Positions 1 to 7,260 of a DNA stretch of 7,346 nucleotides are shown in pieces. Under the pieces are notes generated by a model. It searched no databases. It saw only the letters and a program-made list of their open reading frames with translations, and had not been told where the DNA came from. The stretch lies in NCBI GenBank assembly GCA_021778575.1, contig JAJYCH010000230.1, positions 1 through 7,346 on the forward strand, in the 5' to 3' direction. The position numbers and the translations under genes are program-made. Origin of the DNA: Planctomycetota bacterium. GTDB taxonomy: Bacteria; Planctomycetota; Planctomycetia; Isosphaerales; Isosphaeraceae. Position 1 is the first letter of the stretch. Each line of letters starts with the position of its first letter.

Positions 1-1297
1 GGGCGTCATCACGTTCGCGATGGCCGAATCGGGCCGACGCTATTCCCGGGCTGATCTCCCACTGGTCGAGGATCTGGCACGCCGCGCCGCGCTCGCCGTC
101 GACAATGCCCGGCTCTATCGCGAGGCGCATCAGGCCCGCGAGGAAGCCGAAGCCGCCAACCGGGCCAAGGACCGATTCCTCGCCGTTCTCAGCCACGAAC
201 TCCGGACGCCGTTGACTCCCGTCCTGGCCGAAGTCTCCGCGATGCTCGACGAGCCGAGCACGCCTGAGCACGTCCGCTCGGTCCTCGAAATGACCCGGCG
301 CAACGTCGAACTCGAAGCCCGCCTGATCGACGACCTTCTCGATCTCAACCGGATCATCCAGGGGAAACTTCAGCTCAAGCACGAAGTCGTCGATGCTCAC
401 CAGTTGATCGTCGAGGCCCTGGAGATCTGCCGGGGAGGGATCGAATCGGCCGGACTCCTGATCGAACTCGAACTAAAAGCCACGCGGCACCACGTGCAAG
501 CCGACGCGGCCCGACTCCAACAGGTCATCTGGAACCTGATCAAGAACGCCGTCAAGTTCACGCCTCGCGGTGGTTTCATCGCCATCAGGACCCCGGAATC
601 CGACAGCGGCCTGCAAATCGAGGTCGCCGATACCGGGGTCGGGATCGAGCCGCAGGTACTTCCCCGGATCTTTGACGCCTTCGAGCAAGGCGGAACGTCG
701 ATCACCCAGCAATTCGGCGGCCTGGGGCTCGGGCTGGCGATCAGCCGGAGCCTGGCCGAAGCCCATGGCGGACGGCTCACGGTGACAAGTCCCGGCAAGA
801 ACCAGGGAGCACTGTTCACGCTTGAGTTGCCCGAATTGATCATGGCCGTCGCGCCTGACCCGCTCGAACCTTCGACGGTCTTCTCCCGGCACACCCGAAC
901 AACAACCTCAGCGCTCCGGATTCTCCTCGTCGAGGACAATGCCGACACTCTCCGGGTCATGGCTCGACTGCTCAGCCGTAAAGGGCACCAGGTCACCGCG
1001 GCCGACGGAGTCGCCGAAGCGATCAAGGCCGCTCAACGGGGTCAGTTCGACCTTCTGGTCAGCGACCTGGGACTTCCCGATGGCACCGGGATCGACCTGA
1101 TCCGCAAGCTCAAGGAATCCGGGCTCCAACCAGGTGCCGCCATCGCGCTCTCCGGCTACGGAATGGATGACGATGTCCGTCGGAGCGAGGACGCCGGATT
1201 CGTCGAGCACCTGATCAAACCGCTCGACTTCGCCACCCTCGACGAGGCCATCCGGCGAGTGATGGCGAAGCGAACCAAGTTTCATCAACAATCCTAG
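1..1297 (+). CDS. Hybrid sensor histidine kinase with C-terminal receiver domain (5' end outside the window)
   Basis: This is the C-terminal part of a two-component sensor kinase that autophosphorylates on histidine and carries its own receiver. The frame is open to the window edge: the residues before the first ATG (base 20) continue the end of a GAF-type sensor domain (GVITFA, then VEDLARRAALAVDNARLY), so that ATG is not the true start. Numbering from that ATG, a short coiled linker (about 35-52) leads to the HisKA H-box FLAVLSHELRTPL with phospho-acceptor H59. The HATPase_c domain follows, with N-box NLIKNAVKF (N176), DTGVGI (204-209), FDAFEQ (219-223 region) and GLGLGL (235-240 region). 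A linker rich in Pro, Ser and Thr (about 278-298) joins a full receiver domain with acidic pair E305/D306, phospho-acceptor D349, S378 and K400-P401. No DNA-binding or Hpt domain follows, so the output partner is elsewhere. No transmembrane segment is seen in the visible part. The signal sensed is unknown. The gene converges on the DUF1501 gene. Confidence 0.95.
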   Translation, partial: GVITFAMAESGRRYSRADLPLVEDLARRAALAVDNARLYREAHQAREEAEAANRAKDRFLAVLSHELRTPLTPVLAEVSAMLDEPSTPEHVRSVLEMTRRNVELEARLIDDLLDLNRIIQGKLQLKHEVVDAHQLIVEALEICRGGIESAGLLIELELKATRHHVQADAARLQQVIWNLIKNAVKFTPRGGFIAIRTPESDSGLQIEVADTGVGIEPQVLPRIFDAFEQGGTSITQQFGGLGLGLAISRSLAEAHGGRLTVTSPGKNQGALFTLELPELIMAVAPDPLEPSTVFSRHTRTTTSALRILLVEDNADTLRVMARLLSRKGHQVTAADGVAEAIKAAQRGQFDLLVSDLGLPDGTGIDLIRKLKESGLQPGAAIALSGYGMDDDVRRSEDAGFVEHLIKPLDFATLDEAIRRVMAKRTKFHQQS

Positions 1298-1346
1298 ACA
1301 TCGTTTTTCTGCTCATCCATCCAGTTCCACGTCATCGATCAGCCCC

Positions 1347-2786
1347 TCATTTGAGGATCGCCGTCACCACATCGCCATGCACGTCGGTCAGCCGCATGTC
1401 ACGCCCGCTGAACCGATAGGTGAGCTTCTTGTGGTCCATTCCCAACAAGTGCAGCATCGTGGCGTGAAGGTCGTGCACCTCGACCTTGTTCTCGATCGCG
1501 TGATAGCCATAATCATCCGTGGCTCCGTAGATCGTCCCCCCCTTGATCCCGCCGCCCGCCAACCACATCGTGAAACCGAACGGGTTGTGGTCACGTCCGT
1601 CCGACCCCTGGGCCATCGGCGTCCGGCCGAACTCTCCGCCCCAGATCACCAGGGTCTCATCAAGCAATCCGCGCCCCTTGAGGTCAGCGAGGAGCCCGGC
1701 GATCGGTTTGTCGACCGCCTTCGCGTTCAGCTCGTGCCCGGCCTTGAGGTTGCCGTGCTGGTCCCAGCGATCATGGCCGATATTGGGACAGAGCAGTTCG
1801 ACAAACCGAACGCCCCGCTCGATCAACCGCCGAGCCACGAGGCACTCGCGAGCAAAAATCCGGGTCGCGGCGTACTCATCATCGAGCCCGTACATCGTCT
1901 TCGTCGTCGCCGATTCCCCCGCCAGATCCATTAGACCGGGAACCGACGTCTGCATCTTGAACGCGAGTTCATAATTCGAGATCGACGCTTCGAGCGAGTC
2001 GTGATGGCCGACACGTTCGAGCACGTCCCTGTCGAGCCGACGCATCAGGGCGAGCTTCCGCGATTGCGCATCGGGCGCCAACTCGGTCGGCTTGATATTG
2101 GCGACGGGAGCCCCTTCGGCCTTGAAGATCGACCCTTGAAAACTCGCCGGCAGGAACCCCGAACCGAAGCAATCGACCCCGCCCGGCGGGATCAAACCAC
2201 CGTTGAGAACGACAAAGCCGGGAAGGTTGCGACACTCGCTCCCCAGGCCATAAGTCACCCAGGCCCCTTGGCTGGGCCGGCCTTGCAGACCGTTGCCGGT
2301 ATGCATGAAGTAATTTGCCGCCGTATGCTCCGAGAAATTCGAGACCATCGACCGGACGATCGCCATCTCATCGACGTGTGCGCCGACGTTAGGGAAAAGG
2401 TCGCTGACCGGGATGCCGCTCTCGCCACGATTCTGGAATTTCCAGGGGCTTTTCAGGACCTTGCCCACGTTGTTGAACTGGGTCGGCTGAACCTTGGCCT
2501 TGATCGCCTGGCCATGCTCGCGATCGAGCCGAGGCTTGGGGTCAAACGTATCAACCTGTGAAGGGCCGCCATCCATGAACAGGAAAATGACATTTTTGGC
2601 CTTCGCCGGAAAATGCGAAGGTTTCGGAGCCATCGGGTCGGAGTCGCGATTCGACGAGACGTCTTCCCCGGCATAGCTCTTCTCCCCCAGCAAGGCCGCC
2701 AGCGCCACCGCGCCAAACCCATTGGCACAGCGCGCCAGCATGTCGCGTCGGCTGATTGGAGCGTTGATGAATCGTCGGCAGTGCAT
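1347..2786 (-). CDS. DUF1501 family protein (alkaline-phosphatase/sulfatase-like fold), Tat-exported
   Basis: This is a full-length member of the DUF1501 family (479 residues, normal for the family), which belongs to the alkaline phosphatase/sulfatase superfamily. The substrate is not established. The N-terminus has a twin-arginine signal: SRRDML at 12-17, then a hydrophobic stretch to about residue 33 and a likely cut near SYAG (37-40). Family motifs in order are NVIFLFMDGGPSQVDTFDPK (from residue 65), HTGNG (162-166), RWDQHGN (340-346), GGEFGRTP (383-390), GRDHNP (397-402) and HDLHATMLHLLG (438-449). The conserved Asp, His and Glu residues in these motifs are candidates for metal binding by analogy with the superfamily. 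ATG at 2786 has AGGAAA about 5 nt upstream. It is the last gene of the minus-strand cluster, 62 bp after the thioredoxin-like gene. DUF1501 genes are usually paired directly with PSCyt1-DUF1553 genes, whereas here a redoxin gene sits between them. A role in periplasmic breakdown of polymers is often suggested for such pairs but remains inference. Confidence 0.95.
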   Translation of the reverse strand: MHCRRFINAPISRRDMLARCANGFGAVALAALLGEKSYAGEDVSSNRDSDPMAPKPSHFPAKAKNVIFLFMDGGPSQVDTFDPKPRLDREHGQAIKAKVQPTQFNNVGKVLKSPWKFQNRGESGIPVSDLFPNVGAHVDEMAIVRSMVSNFSEHTAANYFMHTGNGLQGRPSQGAWVTYGLGSECRNLPGFVVLNGGLIPPGGVDCFGSGFLPASFQGSIFKAEGAPVANIKPTELAPDAQSRKLALMRRLDRDVLERVGHHDSLEASISNYELAFKMQTSVPGLMDLAGESATTKTMYGLDDEYAATRIFARECLVARRLIERGVRFVELLCPNIGHDRWDQHGNLKAGHELNAKAVDKPIAGLLADLKGRGLLDETLVIWGGEFGRTPMAQGSDGRDHNPFGFTMWLAGGGIKGGTIYGATDDYGYHAIENKVEVHDLHATMLHLLGMDHKKLTYRFSGRDMRLTDVHGDVVTAILK

Positions 2787-2848
2787 GAGCGTTTCCTGAC
2801 GTAAAAATATAGGGTGAGTCGAGTGAAACGAGCCTCACCGACGACTTC
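2787..2848 (-). terminator. Hairpin with T-rich tail between the redoxin and DUF1501 genes (possible attenuator or weak terminator)
   Basis: Bases 2813-2839 form an inverted repeat. Read on the minus strand it is GGTGAG, GC bulge, TCG, a 7-nt loop TTTCACT, CGA, CTCACC, giving a 9-bp stem interrupted by a 2-nt bulge. It is followed 2 nt later on the same strand by TATATTTTT. This resembles an intrinsic terminator in the direction of transcription, though the T-run starts a few bases after the stem and the stem is modest. It lies just after the stop of the redoxin gene and before the AGGAAA ribosome binding site of the DUF1501 gene, so it could lower or separate expression of the last gene, or protect the upstream transcript end. 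It could instead be a dispersed hairpin repeat with no role in termination. Confidence 0.4.
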
Positions 2849-4090
2849 TTACCGTCCCATTTCCTTGAGCAGTTCATCGACCTTCTCGTCGAGCAGTCTC
2901 GGGATGTGATGGGGCAGGTTCTTGAACCGGATCACCCCTTTTTCATCGAGAATATAGATCGTCGGCCAGCCTCGGACGGTCCAGCGGCGGGCGATCGGCC
3001 CTCGGCTTGGGTCGCCATCAACGAACGAGGGCCAGGTGATTCCTTTTTCCTGGATGATCGGCTTCGACTTCGCGGCATCGATCTCGGCGTTGACGCCCAC
3101 CAGGGCGAACGGCTTGCCCTTGAAGTGCTCAATCATCGCCTTCTCGTGCTCGACCATTCGCATGCACGGACCGCACCAGGTTCCCCAGAAGACCAGCATC
3201 ACGACCTTGCCACGGAAGTCGCTCAGCTTCAACGGCTGGCCATCGATCCCCTTTCCTTCGATCTCGGGAGCCACCTGGCCGACGTTGAGCGTCCGGATCG
3301 CATTCAACTTTTCCCTGGCGTAGTCGGCCAGACTGCGCTTGTCTTGCTTCTTCGCCTGGACCTCGGCTGACAGCAACGGAACGTCGCCGAAATCACGGGC
3401 GACCGTTTCGAGTACGGTCTCGATCTCATCGGCAATGGCGACTTGATCGGTTTCCTTGATGTATCTTACATATTCTGGGTCGAGCCGCGAGTTGAGGTAA
3501 GCCGTGGCAACCTGACGTTCGGGACGTTCTTCAGGCATCTCAAAAAACGGGAGCGCGGCAATTTGAGACCGCGATTCGAGCGCACGGACCAGGCTCATCC
3601 GCGCGCGACCCTGAACTTCATGATCGGTGGACTGGGCCATCAAGCCGCGATAATAAGGCTCCATTCCCAGAGCGATCGGCGTCGGCCTCGCCAGGAGCGC
3701 CTTGATCACCCTGGGATCGAGCAGATAGTCGCGGATCAAAATATCACGAGCCTTCAGATAGTCCGGATAGACTCCCTTCTGTCGGACCGAGGGATTGATC
3801 GCGATGATCTTCAACAACGCGTCCACGGCGATCGGGTCACCCAGGTTCGCCTCGGCGAATCGCAGCAACCGAGGCCCCAGCGCGTGCGTCGGCAACGACT
3901 CATACCGGGCAATCCAACGAGGATCGTCATAGGCAACGTTGGGGTTCGCTTTCTGCCAGGCGGCGTATTCGGTTTCGTAATCGTTCAAGAGCGCTTCGTA
4001 ACGCTCCTTCGGTGTGAGTGGCTTCGGATCGTCGCTTGCCCGGAGGGTCGAACAGATCGAGATCAAGCCAATCATTATCAGTAAACGCAT
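2849..4090 (-). CDS. Exported thioredoxin-like (TlpA/ResA-type) protein with a large helical N-terminal region
   Basis: The C-terminal 140 or so residues are a TlpA/ResA-like thiol-disulfide oxidoreductase. VGQVAPEIEGKGIDGQPLKLSDFRGK (from about residue 270, first residues quoted in part) leads into VFWGTWCGPC, with catalytic Cys306 and Cys309, and the cis-proline motif GWPTIYILD has Pro376. The CGPC active site is the classical thioredoxin type, so reduction or exchange of disulfides in exported proteins is likely. Residues 20-265 have no recognised domain. They are charged, mostly helical in appearance, and contain a segment around AVDALLKIIAINP that might be a helical repeat. The ATG at 4090 is chosen because GGAGAA lies 4 nt upstream and the product begins with a compact signal peptide (MRLLIMIGLISICSTLRAS, likely cut near residue 18). 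The longer frame starts at a GTG at 4144 without a ribosome binding site and would bury that signal. Cys13 is not in a good lipobox. The gene is the middle one of the minus-strand cluster, 213 bp after the PSCyt1 gene. Confidence 0.92.
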   Translation of the reverse strand: MRLLIMIGLISICSTLRASDDPKPLTPKERYEALLNDYETEYAAWQKANPNVAYDDPRWIARYESLPTHALGPRLLRFAEANLGDPIAVDALLKIIAINPSVRQKGVYPDYLKARDILIRDYLLDPRVIKALLARPTPIALGMEPYYRGLMAQSTDHEVQGRARMSLVRALESRSQIAALPFFEMPEERPERQVATAYLNSRLDPEYVRYIKETDQVAIADEIETVLETVARDFGDVPLLSAEVQAKKQDKRSLADYAREKLNAIRTLNVGQVAPEIEGKGIDGQPLKLSDFRGKVVMLVFWGTWCGPCMRMVEHEKAMIEHFKGKPFALVGVNAEIDAAKSKPIIQEKGITWPSFVDGDPSRGPIARRWTVRGWPTIYILDEKGVIRFKNLPHHIPRLLDEKVDELLKEMGR

Positions 4091-4094
4091 GAGA

Positions 4095-4100
4095 TTCTCC
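4095..4100 (-). promoter_or_regulatory. Ribosome binding site that sets the redoxin gene start
   Basis: GGAGAA on the minus strand, 4 nt before the ATG at 4088-4090 (6 nt counted from GGAG). It supports this ATG over the upstream in-frame GTG at 4144, which has no purine-rich box at the right distance. Confidence 0.6.
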
Positions 4101-4186
4101 GACAGAGAAACGTTGAAATTCGCCGAGAGTCGTCTCATCCTCACTTGTTCTGCCTTATTCTTGGTTCCCAGTGAGCATTTGAGAAT

Positions 4187-4256
4187 GTAGGGTAGGGCTT
4201 GCCCTGCCGATGTTTTGATCGCCGCTCCCGGAACGGCAGGGCAAGCCCTACCCTAC
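4187..4256. repeat. Perfect 23-bp inverted repeat with near-palindromic arms (REPIN-like element)
   Basis: Bases 4187-4209 and 4234-4256 are exact reverse complements over 23 bp, separated by 24 nt. Within each arm an 18-nt core (GGTAGGGCTTGCCCTGCC at 4191-4208, its complement at 4235-4252) is itself a near-palindrome: AGGGC-TT-GCCCT extended by a T-G wobble and GG/CC. The unit is therefore two small hairpins in inverted orientation around a spacer, which is the architecture of REPIN elements, and as a whole it can form one long stem-loop. It lies in the 213-bp gap between the stop of the PSCyt1 gene and the start of the redoxin gene. On the plus strand it is followed by GATTTTTG and so looks like a terminator, but both neighbouring genes read on the minus strand, where no T-run follows. 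An mRNA-stabilising or processing hairpin, or a non-autonomous mobile repeat, fits better. Nothing else was seen in bases 4091-4186 and 4257-4303. Confidence 0.85.
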
Positions 4257-4303
4257 GATTTTTGACGCTCTGCCGCTCCAGGTTTGTTCCATACAAAACT
4301 TCA

Positions 4304-7201
4304 TCACGGAACCGCCACAAACTCTTTGACGTTGAACAGCACATGAGCCAGATCCGCCCAGGCTCGGAGGTCATCGGGCTTGCCGTAGGCTTTGGCCTGT
4401 TCTTCGATAAAGCCAAGGGCCGCAGTTCGTTCGTCGTCGGTCGGCTTCCGGCCGAAGGCCTCGCGGTACATCGTCTCGATCGATTCGGCAGCCGAAACCT
4501 TGGTTTCCTTCCGGATTCGCGCGGACCAGAATTTGGCTTGCTGGATCAGGAACGGGTCATTCATCAAGGTCAATGCTTGCGCCGGCACGTTGGAGACATT
4601 ACGCCGGCCCATTGATGAGGCGGGCGTGGGGTAGTCGAACGCCAGGAGCATCGGCGTGAGGAAATTTCTCCGAACGTTGATGTAAAGACTGCGGCGGCCG
4701 TCACCGTCGAGCGGGCCGGAGTGACCGGGACGGCCCCGGCCTTCCATGAACGAGGTCAAATGCGGCGCGACGCTCGGCCCGTACATCTTGTCATCCAGGC
4801 GTCCGGAAACCGCGAGGATCGCGTCGCGGATCGCTTCGGCTTCGAGTCGTCGGACATCGCGGCGGTGCCAGAGTTCGTTCGAGGGGTCGATCCGATCGGC
4901 CTCGGGTGCAAGCTGGCTCGACATCCGGTAGGCCCGCGAGTTGACGATCAACCGATGCATCGCCTTGATTGACCAGCCCGACTCGATAAATCGCGTGGCC
5001 AGATAGTCGAGCAGTTCGGGATGGGTCGGCTCGCGGCCCATCGCCCCGAAGTCGTCGAGGCTGGCGACAATCCCCCGGCCAAAATGATGGTGCCAGAGCC
5101 GATTGACCAGAACGCGGGACGTCAGAGGGTTCGTCGGCTCGACGATCCGCCGGGCCAGTTCGAGCCGTCCGCTTCCATCAGGTGGGATCGATGTCGAACC
5201 GTCGGCGAAGACTTCAAGGAACCGCCGGGGGGCCACCTCGCCGAGTGTCTTGGGACTTCCGCGAAGGTGGACCTTCGCGTCGAGGCCGGTGCCGTCAGTC
5301 AGCGCTTGACCAAGAGTCGGTTCCGGTAGTGTCGCCTCGATCGCCCGATATTTCGCGATCAGAGGTTGCAATTCCTTGACCGTTTCGTCGGGACCGATCG
5401 ACGTCGGAGCCGTCCTCGGCGGGAGATTGGGCGCGGGGCCGTCGGCGAACCGGATCTCATCGACGGCAATATAACCACCGCCATCGCGAATGACGCCCGA
5501 GCCACCGGCGAAGTCGACCGTCGCGCCGTCGTCGATCTCGATATAAGCGGTGTGGCCGACCCACTGGGCCACGTCCATCGTGTTCCAGTGGAACGTCTGG
5601 TGATCGATGTTGTGCACGAGGTCGCCGTAGATTGGAGAACGGATCTTCTCGAACCCGTCGATGACCAGGTTGATCCGCCCACCCTTCCCGCTCGCCAGGT
5701 AATGAAGATAGGGCTTGGTGAGAGTAAACGTCTTCGACCGGAGAACACCTCGGAGCCGGTCCGAGATCGCTCCACTGTGCGCGACGCCCGGTTCGAGAGC
5801 CTCGACGGTGTCTCCCTTCACGCGCCAGGTATTCGCCTGCGTTGGCCCCTGGCCAAATGCCGGGCCGTTGACGAACCAGTTGGCGTAGCTTGGTCCGTTG
5901 AAATCCTCGAAGACGATATCCGGCGAACCGGCTTCGTTTGGTTTCGCGGCGATCTTTGGTCCCTGGTAACGGCTCGCGATCTGGCGTCGGATCGCTTCGA
6001 GTTCCGCCAGCTTTGGGCCAAATGTCTCGGGAGAATCGAGGAAGGCCAGGCTGTGGCGCGAGCTGGCGAGAATCCCGTTCAGAGCGTAGTAATCCTTGGT
6101 CGTGATGGCGTCGAACTTGTGGTCATGGCACCGGGCACAGGCGACGGTCAGACCGAGAAATGTCTTCGACATCACGTCGATCTGGTTATCGATCTTCGCC
6201 GCGCCGTCCTCGCGGAGGTCGACCGGCGAGTGGACCCCTTCGTGGAGCCGGAAGAACCCGGTGCCGAGAACCGACTCATTCGTGCCGGTCGAGGGATCGC
6301 GACGGGGCTCGGGCAACAGGTCGCCGGCCAGGTGCTCGACCACGAACTGGTTGTAGGGGAGATCGGCGTTGAACGCTCTGATCACGTAATCGCGATAGCG
6401 AAACGCTGCGGGGATCTCATAATCAAACTCATGTCCCGACGTTTCGGCGTATCGGACCAGATCGAGCCAGTGTCTCGCCCAGCGCTCGCCGTAATGCGGC
6501 GAGTCGAGCAAGCGTTCGACCAGCTTCTCGTAAGCGTCGGGCGCGGTGTCGGCCACGAAGGCGTCGACCTCGGCCGGCTTCGGCGGAAGCCCGATCAGGT
6601 CGAAGGTCAACCGACGGATCAAGGTTTGCCGGTCGGCCTCTCCGTTGGGCTTCAACCCTTTCGATTCGAGCTTGGCGAGCAGGAAGTGGTCGACGGCGTT
6701 GATCGGCCAGGCCGGGTCATTCACCGCCGGGACGGTCGGATTCTTGACGGCTTGCAAGCTCCAGTGCCGGGAACGTTCCTTCAAATCGAATGGCTTGACC
6801 TTGGCTCCGCCCGACGAACCGGCTCCCACGGGCCAGGGGGCCCCTTGCTCGACCCATCGGGTCAAAGTAGCGATCTCGTCGGCGGGGAGCTTCGACTTCG
6901 GCGGCATCTGGAGGTCTTCGCCGTAGTTGATCGCCTCGACCAGCAGACTCTCGCCCGGCTTTCCCGGTACGATCGCCGGACCGGTCAGACCACCGGTCAG
7001 CGCCTCGGCCTTCGATTCGAGCCGAAGGCCCCCCTTCGACTTCTCGCCTCCGTGGCACGACTGGCAACGGTTGACCAGCAGTGGGCGGACCTTGGCCTCG
7101 AAGAACTCGATAGCCGCCGGGTCGTCGCCCGCGAAAGCCGGGAAGGTCGAGAAGACCAGTCCATTCAGGATCAAAACCAAGAACACGCGAATCCAGGTCA
7201 T
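4304..7201 (-). CDS. PSCyt1-DUF1549-DUF1553 exported protein (planctomycete cytochrome c-like) with an inserted beta-rich domain
   Basis: This is a 965-residue exported protein of the planctomycete-type multi-domain family. A Sec signal peptide (MTWIRVFLVLILNGLVFS..., likely cut after AFA at 24) precedes a PSCyt1 domain (about 30-125) with VNRCQSCHGG, a CxxCH haem c-binding motif (C46, C49, H50), and a distal QMPP motif (98-101) typical of c-type cytochromes. DUF1549 (about 163-382) has FDLIGLPP and YGERWARHWLDLVRYAE, and ends with a second CxxCH (C355, C358, H359) in ACARCHDHKFD. A beta-rich insert lies at about 429-588 (FEDFNG ... YIAVDEIRFADG). DUF1553 (about 676-935) has NPLTSRVLVNRLWHHHFGRGIV, DFGAMGREPTHPELLD and SSMGRRNVSNVPAQALTLMN. 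The start at 7201 is chosen because a strong GGAGGGGG box precedes it and it gives a clean signal peptide. The longer frame begins at a GTG at 7243. It is the first gene of the minus-strand cluster. Function is unknown: the family is thought to be redox-linked, and a role in polymer breakdown is only a proposal. Confidence 0.95.
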   Translation of the reverse strand: MTWIRVFLVLILNGLVFSTFPAFAGDDPAAIEFFEAKVRPLLVNRCQSCHGGEKSKGGLRLESKAEALTGGLTGPAIVPGKPGESLLVEAINYGEDLQMPPKSKLPADEIATLTRWVEQGAPWPVGAGSSGGAKVKPFDLKERSRHWSLQAVKNPTVPAVNDPAWPINAVDHFLLAKLESKGLKPNGEADRQTLIRRLTFDLIGLPPKPAEVDAFVADTAPDAYEKLVERLLDSPHYGERWARHWLDLVRYAETSGHEFDYEIPAAFRYRDYVIRAFNADLPYNQFVVEHLAGDLLPEPRRDPSTGTNESVLGTGFFRLHEGVHSPVDLREDGAAKIDNQIDVMSKTFLGLTVACARCHDHKFDAITTKDYYALNGILASSRHSLAFLDSPETFGPKLAELEAIRRQIASRYQGPKIAAKPNEAGSPDIVFEDFNGPSYANWFVNGPAFGQGPTQANTWRVKGDTVEALEPGVAHSGAISDRLRGVLRSKTFTLTKPYLHYLASGKGGRINLVIDGFEKIRSPIYGDLVHNIDHQTFHWNTMDVAQWVGHTAYIEIDDGATVDFAGGSGVIRDGGGYIAVDEIRFADGPAPNLPPRTAPTSIGPDETVKELQPLIAKYRAIEATLPEPTLGQALTDGTGLDAKVHLRGSPKTLGEVAPRRFLEVFADGSTSIPPDGSGRLELARRIVEPTNPLTSRVLVNRLWHHHFGRGIVASLDDFGAMGREPTHPELLDYLATRFIESGWSIKAMHRLIVNSRAYRMSSQLAPEADRIDPSNELWHRRDVRRLEAEAIRDAILAVSGRLDDKMYGPSVAPHLTSFMEGRGRPGHSGPLDGDGRRSLYINVRRNFLTPMLLAFDYPTPASSMGRRNVSNVPAQALTLMNDPFLIQQAKFWSARIRKETKVSAAESIETMYREAFGRKPTDDERTAALGFIEEQAKAYGKPDDLRAWADLAHVLFNVKEFVAVP

Positions 7202-7205
7202 CGAT

Positions 7206-7213
7206 CCCCCTCC
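7206..7213 (-). promoter_or_regulatory. Strong ribosome binding site that sets the PSCyt1 gene start
   Basis: GGAGGGGG on the minus strand, with the GGAGG core 7 nt before the ATG at 7199-7201. It decides for this ATG against the in-frame GTG at 7243. About 30 nt further upstream, TTTAAT (7251-7246 on the minus strand) is a possible -10 box, but no matching -35 element is visible, because that position already falls in the heptamer array. The promoter is therefore not assigned. Confidence 0.65.
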
Positions 7214-7260
7214 ATCCCGACCCGAACGGAAAATCTCCAACACCTATTAAATCATCCGAA

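Noticed and set aside
397..1026. Open frame on the minus strand within the histidine kinase gene
   Set aside because: The plus strand carries all kinase and receiver motifs. The minus frame is Ser/Arg-rich and has none.
1345..1356. CCTCATTTGAGG, a short palindrome across the DUF1501 stop codon, considered as a bidirectional terminator for the convergent genes
   Set aside because: The stem is only 5 bp with a 2-nt loop (or 4 bp with a 4-nt loop) and has no T-run at the right place, so it is too weak to call.
2001..2561. Open frame on the plus strand within the DUF1501 gene
   Set aside because: Shadow of a well-supported gene in a GC-rich genome, with no domain and no ribosome binding site seen.
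3443..4084. Open frame on the plus strand within the redoxin gene
   Set aside because: Antisense shadow with low-complexity Arg-rich translation and no family resemblance.
4091..4144. Longer N-terminus of the redoxin starting at GTG 4144
   Set aside because: It has no ribosome binding site and would put 18 residues before the signal peptide. The ATG at 4090 has GGAGAA directly upstream.
4141..4416. Small minus-strand open frame of 91 residues over the inverted repeat and the end of the PSCyt1 gene
   Set aside because: It overlaps the end of a solid gene in another frame and runs through the 23-bp inverted repeat, so it is not a credible protein.
7202..7243. Longer N-terminus of the PSCyt1 protein starting at GTG 7243
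   Set aside because: It would place 14 polar residues before the signal peptide, and the strong GGAGGGGG box lies inside it at the right distance from the ATG at 7201.
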